This document shows positions 1 to 10,683 of a stretch of DNA of 64,000 nucleotides, one piece after another (within the stretch, counting starts at the first letter, position 1; each line of letters starts with the position of its first letter). Source of the DNA: Janibacter cremeus (GTDB taxonomy: Bacteria > Actinomycetota > Actinomycetes > Actinomycetales > Dermatophilaceae); NCBI RefSeq assembly GCF_029395675.1, contig NZ_CP115184.1, forward strand, positions 2,852,001 to 2,916,000, read 5' to 3'. Under the pieces are notes generated by a model. It was not told where the DNA came from, ran no database searches, and saw nothing but the letters and a program-made list of their open reading frames with translations. A program made the translations under genes and the position numbers.

Positions 1-854
1 TCATGCTCGGTGCGACGAGCATCATCCTGCCCGCGCCGGAGCCGGCGACCGTGCTGCGCACCATCGCCGAGCACGGGGTGACGAAGTACTTCGCGCCGCC
101 GACGGTGTGGATCGGCCTGCTGCGGCACGCGGACTTCGACACCACCGACCTGTCCTCGCTGCGCAAGGGCTACTACGGCGCCTCCCCGATGCCGGTGGAG
201 GTCCTCAAGGAGATCCAGCAGCGGCTGCCCGATGTGGACCTGTGGAACTTCTACGGCCAGACCGAGCTCGCGCCGGTCGCGACGATCCTGCCGCCGCACG
301 AGCAGCTCTCGCACGCCGGCTCGGCGGGCTTCCCCGTGCTCAACGTCGAGACCAGGCTCGTCGACGACGACGGTGTCGAGGTGCCCGTCGGCGAGATCGG
401 CGAGGTCGTCCACCGCAGCCCGCAGATCGCGGCCGGCTACTGGCGCAACGGGGAGAAGACCGCCGAGGCTTTCCAAGGTGGCTGGTTCCACTCCGGCGAC
501 CTGGCGATCGCCGACGAGGACGGCCGGATCACGATCGTCGACCGCAAGAAGGACATGATCAAGACCGGTGGCGAGAACGTCGCCTCCCGCGAGGTCGAGG
601 AGGCGATCTACGCCCACCCGGACGTGGCGGAGGTCGCGGTCTTCGCCCTGCCGGATCCCAAGTGGGTCGAGGCGGTCACCGCGACCGTCGTCGCCAAGGA
701 GGGCTCGGCCCTCACCGTCGCCGCGATCGAGGAGCACTGCGCCGGTGTGCTGGCCCCCTTCAAGCGGCCCAAGCGGATCGAGGTCCTGCCCGAGCTGCCG
801 AAGAACCCGAGCGGCAAGATCCTCAAGCGCGAGCTGCGGGAGCGCTTCAGCTGA
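1..854 (+). CDS. acyl-CoA synthetase (AMP-forming), C-terminal part only
   Basis: The gene enters from the left edge, so its start is not visible; about 283 residues remain. Adenylate-forming enzymes activate a carboxylic acid with ATP and transfer it to CoA. Visible family motifs are YGQTE (visible residues 84-88), the HSGDLA and DRKKDMIKTGGENV hinge region, and the C-terminal PSGKILKRELRE, whose lysine (visible residue 272) is the adenylation lysine of the family. The A3 nucleotide-binding loop would lie upstream of the window. The substrate cannot be told from this half; the whole reads like the long/medium-chain fatty acyl-CoA ligase group. It ends shortly before an oppositely oriented, less GC-rich gene. 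Confidence 0.93.
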   Translation, partial: MLGATSIILPAPEPATVLRTIAEHGVTKYFAPPTVWIGLLRHADFDTTDLSSLRKGYYGASPMPVEVLKEIQQRLPDVDLWNFYGQTELAPVATILPPHEQLSHAGSAGFPVLNVETRLVDDDGVEVPVGEIGEVVHRSPQIAAGYWRNGEKTAEAFQGGWFHSGDLAIADEDGRITIVDRKKDMIKTGGENVASREVEEAIYAHPDVAEVAVFALPDPKWVEAVTATVVAKEGSALTVAAIEEHCAGVLAPFKRPKRIEVLPELPKNPSGKILKRELRERFS

Positions 855-891
855 TGCACTTTGGCAGCCAAAGGGCCCAGTGTCAGGTTAG

Positions 892-2658
892 TTAAACGTC
901 GGTGTCGCCAAACAGGGACTCCTGCAGAGCCTTTGCGCTGAGGCGATACCTGGTGCGCTTGTTGCCGCGACCTGGCTCGGTTGGCTCAACGCTGCCTTCT
1001 CCCTTCAAGGTTCGTAGCCAGTGCTCAGCAGTCTTAGGATTCAGGGCCAGAAGTTCGCTGATCTCCGTCTTCGACAACTCTTTATGCAGTTCGAGCAGGT
1101 CTAGGATTTGGCGCCTTCGATTGGGGCGAGCTCGCCGGCCACGCTCTTGAGCAGTGATTGCATACTCCGACAGGGTGTAGCGAGCAGCGCCGCGAGTGCC
1201 CGCCTGAGCAACGAGTTCGCGGGCAACTAGGTCTTGCAACTCGAATGTCGCAACCCGACTGTCGGTTATGCCCGTGGCCGCGCGGTATCTTCCGTTATCC
1301 ATCACTTCTCCGCGTCGCATGAGAGCCAGGCCGGTGCACTGTGAGTCGCGAAGGCCCTCTCGGCCCAATAGCCGCAACCAAGCAAGAGTTTCATCATCGA
1401 GCAGAGTGTGGTTTGGGAGTATGACCTCGAAGGCTGTCGTTGAGTCTTTGAATCTTGGTGGACTCATCCCCGCGTGGCGCAATGCGGTCAGCATTGCTCG
1501 GATGCCAGACCCGCGATTCTCGCAAACCGTGCGGTCTTCTTCCGGTACCTCAACTTCTTCGAGCAGCTTCAGGAGGAGACTGTTGCGGGCGGAAGATCGG
1601 CCCTCCTCGCCAAGGCGATCAATGTCGACGGCGCCAAAGAGGCCCCCAGCATTCATGATGCGGAGTCGATCCGGGTACATCTCGATCTGCACCTGAATGC
1701 CGCGCGAACCTGGGCTCAGATCACGGTGAACGAGTGCGTTCACGACGGCTTCGCGCAGTGCCTCGGGTGGGTATTCCCACATGTCCCGACGCCCCTCGCC
1801 CGTAATGAGCGCGCGTCGACTCATGTTTCTCCGAATGGCGCTCAGTGTATCCCAGACCATGGATGGAATTGGCCCATCAATGGACACATTATCCAAGAAT
1901 CTAACGCCCGTTGATGTGCTGTCACCAGAAGCAGTGGGATAGTGAACGAATGTCACGTTCAACTGTGGAAAGAACTGTTGAGGGTAGCGGCCCAGCGCAA
2001 GCAACCCTGCTAACGTGGGCCGCTCCTTTCCATCAGGGTCCAGACTGGTGACCCTCGTCATTCGCAGAATTACGTCAGCGCGTTCGTCAGCAAAAATGCG
2101 AGGGCTGTTCTCGCGCGTGCGACCTACATAAGTTTCGACGGCAGTGGGATCCAAGTCGTCCATCGACGCATTGGTGACGACCTCGTGATCGAACTTCGGC
2201 TGGCCCCGATCAGCCACGATCTGTTGCACTTCCTCGGAGGTCAGGCGGCGATCGCTTTCACCAACTCGGATGTAACTGCCGCGCTCCTTGCCAAGGGAGC
2301 GGACGTAGCAAGGCTTTTGCTCCTTGGTGATCTCCCGGATGTCCGCAACGAGAACGGTGCGCCCGTCGACCTCCGCCATTTCGATCTCCGGTGTCAGCGG
2401 GGGCGCGATATCCTCGCGGCACATTGAAGTGAGGTCGGCCATCATTTTCGCGGGGTCCTCAAGCCCGATGGCAACGAACCCGGACGCTTCGTCCAGCCCC
2501 AGGACCAGAGCTCCGCCGCCGGGTGTATTGGAGAAACTCGACAGCGTCTCGCGGACGCTCTTGGGGAGTCCACCTGCTGCCCGCTTGACCTCAACTGCCG
2601 TTGCCTCTGCGCCGAACTTGCGAAGTTCTGCCACGAGGGCGCCGATGTCATTTGGCAC
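892..2658 (-). CDS. AlbA_2 / GHKL ATP-binding regulator with winged-helix C-terminus
   Basis: 588 residues. The N-terminal ~130 residues look like a Schlafen AlbA_2 (putative DNA-binding) domain: EVKRAAGGLPKSV, then FSNTPGGGALVLGLDE. Residues ~290-420 form a GHKL-type ATP-binding fold, with the N box EALREAVVNALVHRD, NAGG and a glycine-rich NRGSGIRAM. The C-terminus (after ~480) has winged-helix character (KTEISELLALNPKTAEHWL). The start is GTG at 2656-2658, with TAGGAG 5-6 nt upstream. These proteins are often called RecG-like or transcriptional regulators; some sit in defence or stress islands, and the actual role here is unknown. Base composition is visibly less GC-rich than the neighbours, which suggests horizontal acquisition. 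Its promoter region carries repeated TTAGGAGGA motifs, so autoregulation is likely (inference). Confidence 0.85.
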   Translation of the reverse strand: MPNDIGALVAELRKFGAEATAVEVKRAAGGLPKSVRETLSSFSNTPGGGALVLGLDEASGFVAIGLEDPAKMMADLTSMCREDIAPPLTPEIEMAEVDGRTVLVADIREITKEQKPCYVRSLGKERGSYIRVGESDRRLTSEEVQQIVADRGQPKFDHEVVTNASMDDLDPTAVETYVGRTRENSPRIFADERADVILRMTRVTSLDPDGKERPTLAGLLALGRYPQQFFPQLNVTFVHYPTASGDSTSTGVRFLDNVSIDGPIPSMVWDTLSAIRRNMSRRALITGEGRRDMWEYPPEALREAVVNALVHRDLSPGSRGIQVQIEMYPDRLRIMNAGGLFGAVDIDRLGEEGRSSARNSLLLKLLEEVEVPEEDRTVCENRGSGIRAMLTALRHAGMSPPRFKDSTTAFEVILPNHTLLDDETLAWLRLLGREGLRDSQCTGLALMRRGEVMDNGRYRAATGITDSRVATFELQDLVARELVAQAGTRGAARYTLSEYAITAQERGRRARPNRRRQILDLLELHKELSKTEISELLALNPKTAEHWLRTLKGEGSVEPTEPGRGNKRTRYRLSAKALQESLFGDTDV

Positions 2659-2685
2659 AGCTACTCCTAGCTACGGTGCGGCTCC

Positions 2686-2782
2686 TTAGGAGGACAAGAC
2701 TAGGGTCAAGGAGGATGGGAGGGGGTTTGAGGGTCTAGCGGTCCTCCTAAGCTGTCCTCCTAACTCGGTCAAGTTAGGAGGA
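2686..2782 (-). promoter_or_regulatory. iteron-like operator cluster upstream of the AlbA_2 gene
   Basis: Four exact copies of TTAGGAGGA or its complement lie at 2686-2694 (+), 2742-2750 (-), 2755-2763 (-) and 2774-2782 (+); a weaker AAGGAGGA is at 2708-2715. The last two copies face each other and form a perfect 11-bp inverted repeat (2755-2765 with 2772-2782, 6-nt loop). The cluster begins 28 bp before the GTG of the AlbA_2 gene, where an operator would be expected. The hairpin could also act as an RNA element. Confidence 0.6.
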
Positions 2783-3124
2783 GCCATCAGCCCGCCCGCC
2801 GCCCCCACCTGATGGGTTGACACCTTGAGCTCCGCGTCGCGGGATCTTTCAGAGCTCGCGCACGAGGTGGTTCTCCACGACCGTGTGGCCGAGGTGGACT
2901 CTCCAAGCGCTCAAGTCCACTGGATCGGATGCTCGATAGCGCCTCGGCTGTGGTCACCGCTTCGGCGTTGTAGCCCTCGCGTGGAGATCGGGAGGTCAGG
3001 ACGATGTGCTCGTCGTGCAGAACGTCCGACGGTTTAGTCGGGCACACTGCTCCCTTTGCGGTAGCAGGGTCCGGCCGTCGGTCTCCGTAGGTCGGCGGGT
3101 GTAGTTTCCGAGTTCAAAGTTCGC
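2783..3124. other. intergenic stretch with no recognised gene
   Basis: About 340 bp between the operator cluster and DUF1697. The short reading frames on both strands give low-complexity, family-less peptides. The only structure seen is a 7-bp inverted repeat (2894-2900 with 2914-2920). It may be a decayed remnant of the same inserted island. Confidence 0.5.
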
Positions 3125-3130
3125 GAGACT
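3125..3130 (+). promoter_or_regulatory. -10-like hexamer GAGACT, leaderless spacing to DUF1697
   Basis: GAGACT is followed by 7 nt and then the ATG at 3138. There is no Shine-Dalgarno sequence. The element shares AGACTGG with several other starts in this window. Confidence 0.55.
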
Positions 3131-3137
3131 GGCTGAC

Positions 3138-3677
3138 ATGCCCGCCTACGTCGCCTTCCTCCGGGCGATCAACCTCGGCGCCCGCCGGAAGTTCCCCAAG
3201 GCCGACCTGCAGCGCGTCGTCGAGTCGGTCGGCACCGGGGTGCAGGTGCACCTCAACACCGGCAACGTGCTGCTGACGAGCCGGCAGCGCTCGACGGAGG
3301 CGGTGGCGCGGACGCTCGAGCGGTCCTTCGCCGCCGACCGTGGGTTCGAGGTGCCCACCGTCGTGCTCACGCTCGACGAGCTGGCGGGCGTCGCCGTGGA
3401 GGCCGACGCGGTGGCGGGGGAGGCCCCCTTCGCCGTCGGGGCGCACTACGTCTCCTTCCTCAGGGAGGAGCCGGGCGCGGAGGCGGTCGCAGCCTTCACC
3501 GCACGGGAGGCGAAGGGGGAGACCGCCGTGGTCCGCGGCCGCACCGTGCACCTCATGGTCGCCGAGGGCGGGGCCTACCACGCCGCGAAGCTGCCCGCCG
3601 CCGTCGAGCGCGACCTGGGCGTCGCGACGAACCGCAACCTCACGGTGGTGAGGGAGCTGGCGCGGCGCTGGACCTGA
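3138..3677 (+). CDS. DUF1697 family protein
   Basis: 179 residues, close to the usual family size. The opening AYVAFLRAINLGARRKFPKADL followed by HLNTGNVLLTS is the hallmark of DUF1697, a widespread soluble protein family of unknown biochemical function. The C-terminal TVVRELARRW is also typical. The gene stands alone between the AlbA_2 island and a methyltransferase on the other strand. Its ATG has no ribosome-binding site but has a -10-like hexamer 7 nt upstream, so a leaderless transcript is likely. Function unknown. Confidence 0.9.
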   Translation: MPAYVAFLRAINLGARRKFPKADLQRVVESVGTGVQVHLNTGNVLLTSRQRSTEAVARTLERSFAADRGFEVPTVVLTLDELAGVAVEADAVAGEAPFAVGAHYVSFLREEPGAEAVAAFTAREAKGETAVVRGRTVHLMVAEGGAYHAAKLPAAVERDLGVATNRNLTVVRELARRWT

Positions 3678-3705
3678 GTGCGTCCACACCGCGCCCAGCG
3701 GCACC

Positions 3706-4758
3706 TCAGACGGGTCGACGACCGTGGGTCACCGCGTGCACCGGGTTGAGCTGGAACCAGCCCAGCTCGGTGAAACCGTGCCGGGTGAGCAGCTCGTCGT
3801 AGGCCACGCGCGGCAGCAGCTGGTCGTCGATCTGCGCCTCGAAGAACTGCACTCCCGACATCAGCCGCCCGGGGACGGACCGCAGTCCTTCGTCCGTGTC
3901 CGGGAAGGGGAAGTCGGAGATGACGAACCACCCTCCCGGCTTGAGCGCGGCGCGCACCCGCTCGGTGACCCGATCGATGTCACGGCACTCGTGCATGGAG
4001 ATGTTGTTGATGACCACGTCGACCGGCTCGTCGAGGGTCATGTCCTCGAGTGGGCTGACGACGAGCTCGATCCGGTCGGTGAGGCCGGCCGAGTCCACTG
4101 CTTCCCGGGCGCGGCCGATCGAGTGCGCGTCCCCGTCCACGCCCATGACCGTCGCCTCGGGATAGGTCGTCGCGAGCCGGACCACGCCGACCCCCGCTCC
4201 GCAGGCGGTGTCCAGGACCCGGCCGCCGGCGTGCAGCGCGTCCTCCAGCCCGGGAACCTGCGCCAGCCCGGCGCCGAGGAGGCGCGTGTAGAACGGCCGG
4301 CCCGTGCGCTCGACCGAGGCGATCCACTCGGGGCTCGTCTCGTCCCACCACATCCGTTCGCCGGTCGTGAGGTTCTCCGCGAAGCGTCCGAACATCTCCG
4401 GCTGCGCCACTGCCATGACCATGCCGCCGACGAAGGCAGGCGAGGACTCGTCGAAGAGCAGCATCTCCATGTGCGGGGCGAGCGTGTACCCGTCGCCGCT
4501 GCGGTCGAGGACGCCGGCACCGAAGGCGGCCCGGCACCAGACGGACACGTAGAGGTCATCCATGCCCAGAGCGTCCGCGAGCGTGTCCGGCGTCACCGAC
4601 GGATTGGCGGCGATGGCCCGCAGCAGGCCGGACGTCAGGCCTATCTGCAGGACGCGGGTGGCCATGTACCCGGCCAGGTGGGTCTGCAGGACGCCTGCCT
4701 GCTCCGGGACCGTGGGTCCGGTCGTGGTCTCCGTGGGGGTCATTCCTGTCGTCGTCAT
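3706..4758 (-). CDS. class I SAM-dependent methyltransferase (O-methyltransferase-like)
   Basis: 350 residues. Residues ~20-110 form a winged-helix-like dimerisation region (LQTHLAGYMATRVLQIGLTSGLLRAI). A Rossmann methyltransferase domain follows: motif I VLDTACGAGVGVVRLA, the acidic loop VMGVDGDAHSIGRA, and VDVVINNISMHECRD. A late KPGGWFVISDFPFPD is typical of this fold. The substrate is unknown. The ATG at 4756-4758 follows GGAGG. It is divergent from an HxlR-type regulator 154 bp away, which probably controls it. A second methyltransferase of similar architecture (18748-19851) also sits divergent from a regulator, so the two may do parallel jobs. Confidence 0.85.
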   Translation of the reverse strand: MTTTGMTPTETTTGPTVPEQAGVLQTHLAGYMATRVLQIGLTSGLLRAIAANPSVTPDTLADALGMDDLYVSVWCRAAFGAGVLDRSGDGYTLAPHMEMLLFDESSPAFVGGMVMAVAQPEMFGRFAENLTTGERMWWDETSPEWIASVERTGRPFYTRLLGAGLAQVPGLEDALHAGGRVLDTACGAGVGVVRLATTYPEATVMGVDGDAHSIGRAREAVDSAGLTDRIELVVSPLEDMTLDEPVDVVINNISMHECRDIDRVTERVRAALKPGGWFVISDFPFPDTDEGLRSVPGRLMSGVQFFEAQIDDQLLPRVAYDELLTRHGFTELGWFQLNPVHAVTHGRRPV

Positions 4759-4828
4759 GGCGAGCCTCCTGCGTGCTGGTCGGTCGTTCCAGCGTCCTGC
4801 TCACCCGTGGTCGCGGGATAGTTCCGGG

Positions 4829-4886
4829 TCTGTACCGAACCGCTACACGATCTGTACTTGGCGACGTCCCGGGGCGCGAGTAGCGT
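4829..4886 (+). promoter_or_regulatory. hxlR-type promoter with paired TCTGTAC operator repeats
   Basis: TCTGTAC occurs at 4829-4835 and again at 4851-4857, exactly 22 bp (two helical turns) apart. The second copy abuts a -35-like TTGGCG (4858-4863), which is 17 bp before a -10-like TAGCGT (4881-4886). The regulator's ATG is at 4913. The repeats lie between the two divergent genes, so one dimeric regulator could control both. Confidence 0.5.
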
Positions 4887-4912
4887 CGACACCACCGGAG
4901 GAGGCGGGGCCA

Positions 4913-5611
4913 ATGGCGGGATACGGCCAGTTCTGCCCCATCGCCAAGACGATGGAGGTCCTGGACGAGCGGTGGACCGTGCTGATCGTGCGGGAGTTGT
5001 TGTGCGGCAGCCACCACTTCAACGAGCTGCGGCGCGGCGTGCCTCGGATGTCACCCGCGCTCCTGTCCAAGCGCCTGCGCAGTCTCGCCAAGGCGGGGAT
5101 CGTGCTCCGCCGTGACGACGGCAACCGGATCCGCTACGAGCTGACCCCTGGCGGCAGGGCGCTGGGCCCCGTGGTCATGGCTCTCGGGGAGTGGGGCGTG
5201 CAATGGCGCAGCCAGCTGGGCGAGGAGGACTTCGACCCAACGCTGCTCATGTGGGACGTCCACCGCAACCTCGACCTCGATGCGATGCCGGGTGGCAGGG
5301 TGGTGCTGGGTTTCACGTTCCCGGATGTCGAGGCCGCCCACCGGGACTGGTGGATCGTCGTCGAGGACCGGGGACTGGTCGACCTGTGCGACTTCGATCC
5401 CGGCTTTCCCGTCGACGTGCGCGTGGTCTGCGACCTTCCGACCCTCGTGCACGTCTGGCGCGGCGACCTCGACTGGAGCAGTGCCCTAAGCAGCGGCGGG
5501 GTCACCCTCGAGGGCCCGACCGACCTTCGCCGCGCCCTGCGGCGGTGGCTCAAGCTCTCGCCCTTCGCCTCGGTGGCGAGGGAGACCGGCTCCTCCGCCG
5601 CCGGCCGTTGA
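4913..5611 (+). CDS. HxlR-family regulator fused to an SCP2-like domain
   Basis: 232 residues. The N-terminal ~105 residues are an HxlR winged helix: FCPIAKTMEVLDERWTVLIV with the conserved cysteine (Cys8), then FNELRRGVPRMSPALLSKRL. The C-terminal half (~120-225) resembles an SCP2 sterol-carrier fold (VWRGDLDWSSAL, VTLEGPTDLRRALRRWLKLS). It may bind a hydrophobic ligand and act as the sensor. The chosen ATG follows GGAGGAGG (4897-4904) at 8 nt; a longer in-frame start exists but would run through the promoter. It is divergent from the 3706-4758 methyltransferase. Confidence 0.87.
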   Translation: MAGYGQFCPIAKTMEVLDERWTVLIVRELLCGSHHFNELRRGVPRMSPALLSKRLRSLAKAGIVLRRDDGNRIRYELTPGGRALGPVVMALGEWGVQWRSQLGEEDFDPTLLMWDVHRNLDLDAMPGGRVVLGFTFPDVEAAHRDWWIVVEDRGLVDLCDFDPGFPVDVRVVCDLPTLVHVWRGDLDWSSALSSGGVTLEGPTDLRRALRRWLKLSPFASVARETGSSAAGR

Positions 5612-5624
5612 CGCCCCGGGTGGG

Positions 5625-5645
5625 TCCACCGGGTGCGCCGGTGGA
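5625..5645 (+). terminator. hairpin after the HxlR gene
   Basis: TCCACCGG pairs perfectly with CCGGTGGA across a 5-nt loop, 14 bp past the HxlR stop and before the converging UbiB gene. There is no T-run, as is usual in high-GC actinobacteria. Confidence 0.5.
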
Positions 5646-5674
5646 ATCGATGCACAACCGGTCGGGCGGGTCGG

Positions 5675-7330
5675 TCACTGGTCGTCCTGCGACGAGGGGT
5701 GGTACCGGGCGACCTTGCGGTCGGTGAGCACGATGTGGACGCCGAGCGCGACCGCCGCCAGCACGGCGACGACGAAGAAGAGCATCGCGATCGCCGGGAA
5801 GCCCAGGAAGGTCACCTCGGTCTCCACGCGCATCATCATCGCGGCACCGATGATCGTCGCCGCGATGATCAGGCCGAGGGTGAGCCGGTTGGCGATGCGC
5901 TGGAGCACCAGGTGCAGCCGCTGCTCGTCGATCGCGTCGACGTGCAGGCGCATCTCGCCGCGGGCGAGCGAGTCGAGGATCCGGTTGGCCCGCTTGGGCA
6001 GGTGCGCGGTGAACTCCTTGGCCTCGATCGCGGCGGCGAGCAGGCCTCCGGGGGAGGTCTTCAGCGACGAGGCGAAGATGTCGGAGACGTTGTCACGGAT
6101 CGCGTCGGCCGGGGAGAAGTCCGGGTCGAGGTGCGAGGTGGTCTGGTCGAGGTTGAGCAGGGCCTTGCCGATCATCGCCATCTCGGCCGGCGGGCGCAGC
6201 CCGTGGGTCCCGGAGAGGCGGGAGAGCTCGACGAGCAGCCGACCGGCCTCGAGGTCGGGGCCGCTGGCCATGGCCTCGCTGACCAGGTGGGCGACGTCGT
6301 CGCGGAAGCCGGCCGCGTCGTAGTCGTCGAGCGCGTGCCCCATGTCGCCCAGGACGGCGGCGGCCTCCTCCCCGTCCCCGTCGTTGATCGCGAGCAGCAG
6401 CTTGGTCACGTGCGTCTGCACGCGTTGCGGCACGGTCGCGATCATCCCCAGGTCGAGCAGCGCGAGCCGCCCGTCCTCGGTGACCAGCAGGTTGCCGGGG
6501 TGGGGGTCGGCGTGCAGCACGCCGTCGTCGAGGATCATCTGCAGGTAGCAGTGGAAGAGCTGCTCCACGAGCGGCCGGGCGTCGAGGTCGATGAGTGCCA
6601 GCGGTCCCAGATCGGTCACCTTGCGGCCCTCGATGTGCTCCATCGTCAGCACCCGCGTCGTCGTCAGCTGCAGCAGGGGCTCGGGCACGACCAGCCGGTC
6701 GTGCTCACCGGTCAGCTCGATGAACCGCAGCAGGTTGCGTGCCTCCCGGCGGTAGTCGAGCTCGTCGACGAGCGAGCGCCGGAACTGGTGGAGCAGCTGG
6801 TTGAGGCCGTAGGAGCTGCCGACGCTGGTGTGCTTGTCGACGAGACCGGTGACCTTGTCCAGCACGTCCATGTCGCCGCGGATCGTCGCCCGCACGTCCG
6901 GGCGCTGCACCTTGACGACGACGTCGCGGCCCGAGCGGGTCGTCGCCCGGTGCACCTGCCCGAGCGAGGCCGCCGCGAGCGGCTCCTCGTCGAAGAAGGC
7001 GAAGGCGTCCTTGATCCGCGTCCCGAGCTCTCCCTCGACGATCTCGCGGACCTCGTCGAAGGGGAAGGGCTCGACCGTGTCCTGCAGTCGGGTGAGCGCG
7101 TCGGTGTACGACGGAGGCAGCAGGTCGAAGCGCGTCGAGAGCAGCTGGCCCATCTTGATGTATGTCGGGCCCATCTTCTCGAGGTCGTTGGCGAAGGCCT
7201 GCGCCCGTGCGTCGGAGCCCTCGGGCAGGTCGTCGCCCTCGGTGAGGCCGTCCACCTGCGCCCCGGCCAGCAGGTCGCTGCGGGCGTGCCGGAGCAGGAG
7301 TCGGACGAGGTCGGTGTAGCGGCTGCTCAT
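5675..7330 (-). CDS. ABC1/UbiB-family atypical protein kinase
   Basis: 551 residues. The fold is marked by the KxGQ motif (YIKMGQLLSTRFDLLP), the alanine-rich loop EEPLAAASLGQVHRA, the VAIK-like lysine in VVVKVQRP, the catalytic DPHPGNLL and the metal-binding LLDLGM. Two membrane helices close the protein (LIIAATIIGAAMMM and AIAMLFFVVAVLAAVALG). UbiB/COQ8-like proteins have ATPase activity linked to quinone or other lipid handling; the substrate in actinobacteria is not established. The start is ATG 7328-7330. A longer frame running over purS and purQ is antisense read-through. It is divergent from the purSQL operon. Confidence 0.9.
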   Translation of the reverse strand: MSSRYTDLVRLLLRHARSDLLAGAQVDGLTEGDDLPEGSDARAQAFANDLEKMGPTYIKMGQLLSTRFDLLPPSYTDALTRLQDTVEPFPFDEVREIVEGELGTRIKDAFAFFDEEPLAAASLGQVHRATTRSGRDVVVKVQRPDVRATIRGDMDVLDKVTGLVDKHTSVGSSYGLNQLLHQFRRSLVDELDYRREARNLLRFIELTGEHDRLVVPEPLLQLTTTRVLTMEHIEGRKVTDLGPLALIDLDARPLVEQLFHCYLQMILDDGVLHADPHPGNLLVTEDGRLALLDLGMIATVPQRVQTHVTKLLLAINDGDGEEAAAVLGDMGHALDDYDAAGFRDDVAHLVSEAMASGPDLEAGRLLVELSRLSGTHGLRPPAEMAMIGKALLNLDQTTSHLDPDFSPADAIRDNVSDIFASSLKTSPGGLLAAAIEAKEFTAHLPKRANRILDSLARGEMRLHVDAIDEQRLHLVLQRIANRLTLGLIIAATIIGAAMMMRVETEVTFLGFPAIAMLFFVVAVLAAVALGVHIVLTDRKVARYHPSSQDDQ

Positions 7331-7383
7331 GGCCCCATCCTGCCGAGGATCGAACCGCAGGGGTGAGCCGGGGTCGGGCCAAC

Positions 7384-7389
7384 TAGACT
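7384..7389 (+). promoter_or_regulatory. purS: -10-like TAGACT of the purSQL operon
   Basis: TAGACT sits 41 bp before the purS GTG, leaving room for a short leader with AGGAGA at 7419-7424. No clear -35 is visible. Confidence 0.4.
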
Positions 7390-7430
7390 CTTCGGCGGAC
7401 GCACCCCCCTTCGCACCCAGGAGACGCCCC

Positions 7431-7721
7431 GTGGGACGCATCGTCGTCGACGTCATGCTCAAGCCCGAGATCCTCGATCCCCAGGGCCAGGCCGTGCGCG
7501 GTGCGCTGCCGCGCCTGGGGCTGGACCAGTTCACCGACGTGCGGCAGGGGAAGCGCTTCGTGCTCTCCGTCGACGGCGAGGTCACCGAGACGCACCTTGC
7601 CAGCGCCCGCGAGGCCGCCGAGACACTCCTGTCCAACCCGGTCATCGAGGACGTCGTCAACGTCCACGAGCTGACGACGGACGAGCCCGAGCAGGCTCCG
7701 ATCACCGGGGCGGGCGCGTGA
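7431..7721 (+). CDS. purS: phosphoribosylformylglycinamidine synthase subunit PurS
   Basis: 96 residues, the normal size. It is the small scaffold that joins PurQ and PurL in the split FGAM synthase (fourth step of purine synthesis). GRIVVDVMLKPEILDPQGQA and QGKRFVLSV are characteristic, as is the C-terminal pairing segment ETLLSNPVIEDV. The GTG start is chosen because AGGAGA lies 6 nt upstream and the product then begins at the family's normal position. Its TGA overlaps the purQ GTG (GTGA), indicating translational coupling. Confidence 0.96.
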   Translation: MGRIVVDVMLKPEILDPQGQAVRGALPRLGLDQFTDVRQGKRFVLSVDGEVTETHLASAREAAETLLSNPVIEDVVNVHELTTDEPEQAPITGAGA

Positions 7722-8385
7722 AGATCGGCGTCATCACCTTCCCCGGCAGCCTCGACGACGCCGACGCCCGCCGCGCCGTGCGCATCGCCGGCGGCGAGCC
7801 GCTCGCCCTCTGGCACGGCGACGCGGACCTCCACTCGGTCGACGCGGTCGTCATCCCGGGCGGGTTCTCCTACGGGGACTACCTGCGCGCCGGTGCCATC
7901 GCCCGCTTCGCCCCGGTCATGGGCGAGGTCATCACGGCAGCGAAGGGGGGTCTGCCGGTCCTCGGGATCTGCAACGGCTTCCAGATCCTCACCGAGTGCC
8001 ACCTCCTGCCGGGATCGATGATCCAGAACGACCACCGCAGGTTCCTCTGCCGGGACCAGGTCCTGCGCGTCGAGAACGCCGCGACGGCGTGGACGACCGG
8101 TTTCGAGGCCGACCAGGAGATCACCGTGGTCCTGAAGAACCAGGACGGCCAGTTCGTCGCCGACAGGGAGACCCTCGACCGCCTCGAGGGGGAGGGGCAG
8201 GTCGCCTTCCGCTACGTCGGCGTCAACCCCAACGGCTCCTCACGTGACATCGCCGGCATCAGCAACGAGCGCGGCAACGTGGTCGGCCTCATGCCGCACC
8301 CCGAGCACGCCGTCGAGGAGGGCTTTGGCCCGGGACTCGACGGCCGCACCGTCTTCACGTCCGTCCTCGAGCAGGTGGTGTCCGC

Positions 8386-8389
<4 letters not shown>
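7718..8389 (+). CDS. purQ: FGAM synthase glutaminase subunit PurQ
   Basis: 223 residues. It is a class I glutamine amidotransferase that delivers ammonia to PurL. The nucleophile Cys85 lies in [13 protein letters not shown], and the catalytic His-Glu pair is in [10 protein letters not shown] near the C-terminus. The GTG start overlaps the purS stop, and the gene ends in a GTGA overlap with purL, so purS, purQ and purL are translated as a unit. Confidence 0.97.

Positions 8390-10679
<2,290 letters not shown>

Positions 10680-10683
<4 letters not shown>

Noticed and set aside
2787..3047. Short reading frames between the AlbA_2 gene and DUF1697
   Set aside because: No family resemblance, no ribosome-binding site and overlapping frames on both strands; not supported as genes.
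5633..7366. 577-codon plus-strand frame over the UbiB-like gene
   Set aside because: Antisense shadow of a gene with all kinase motifs.
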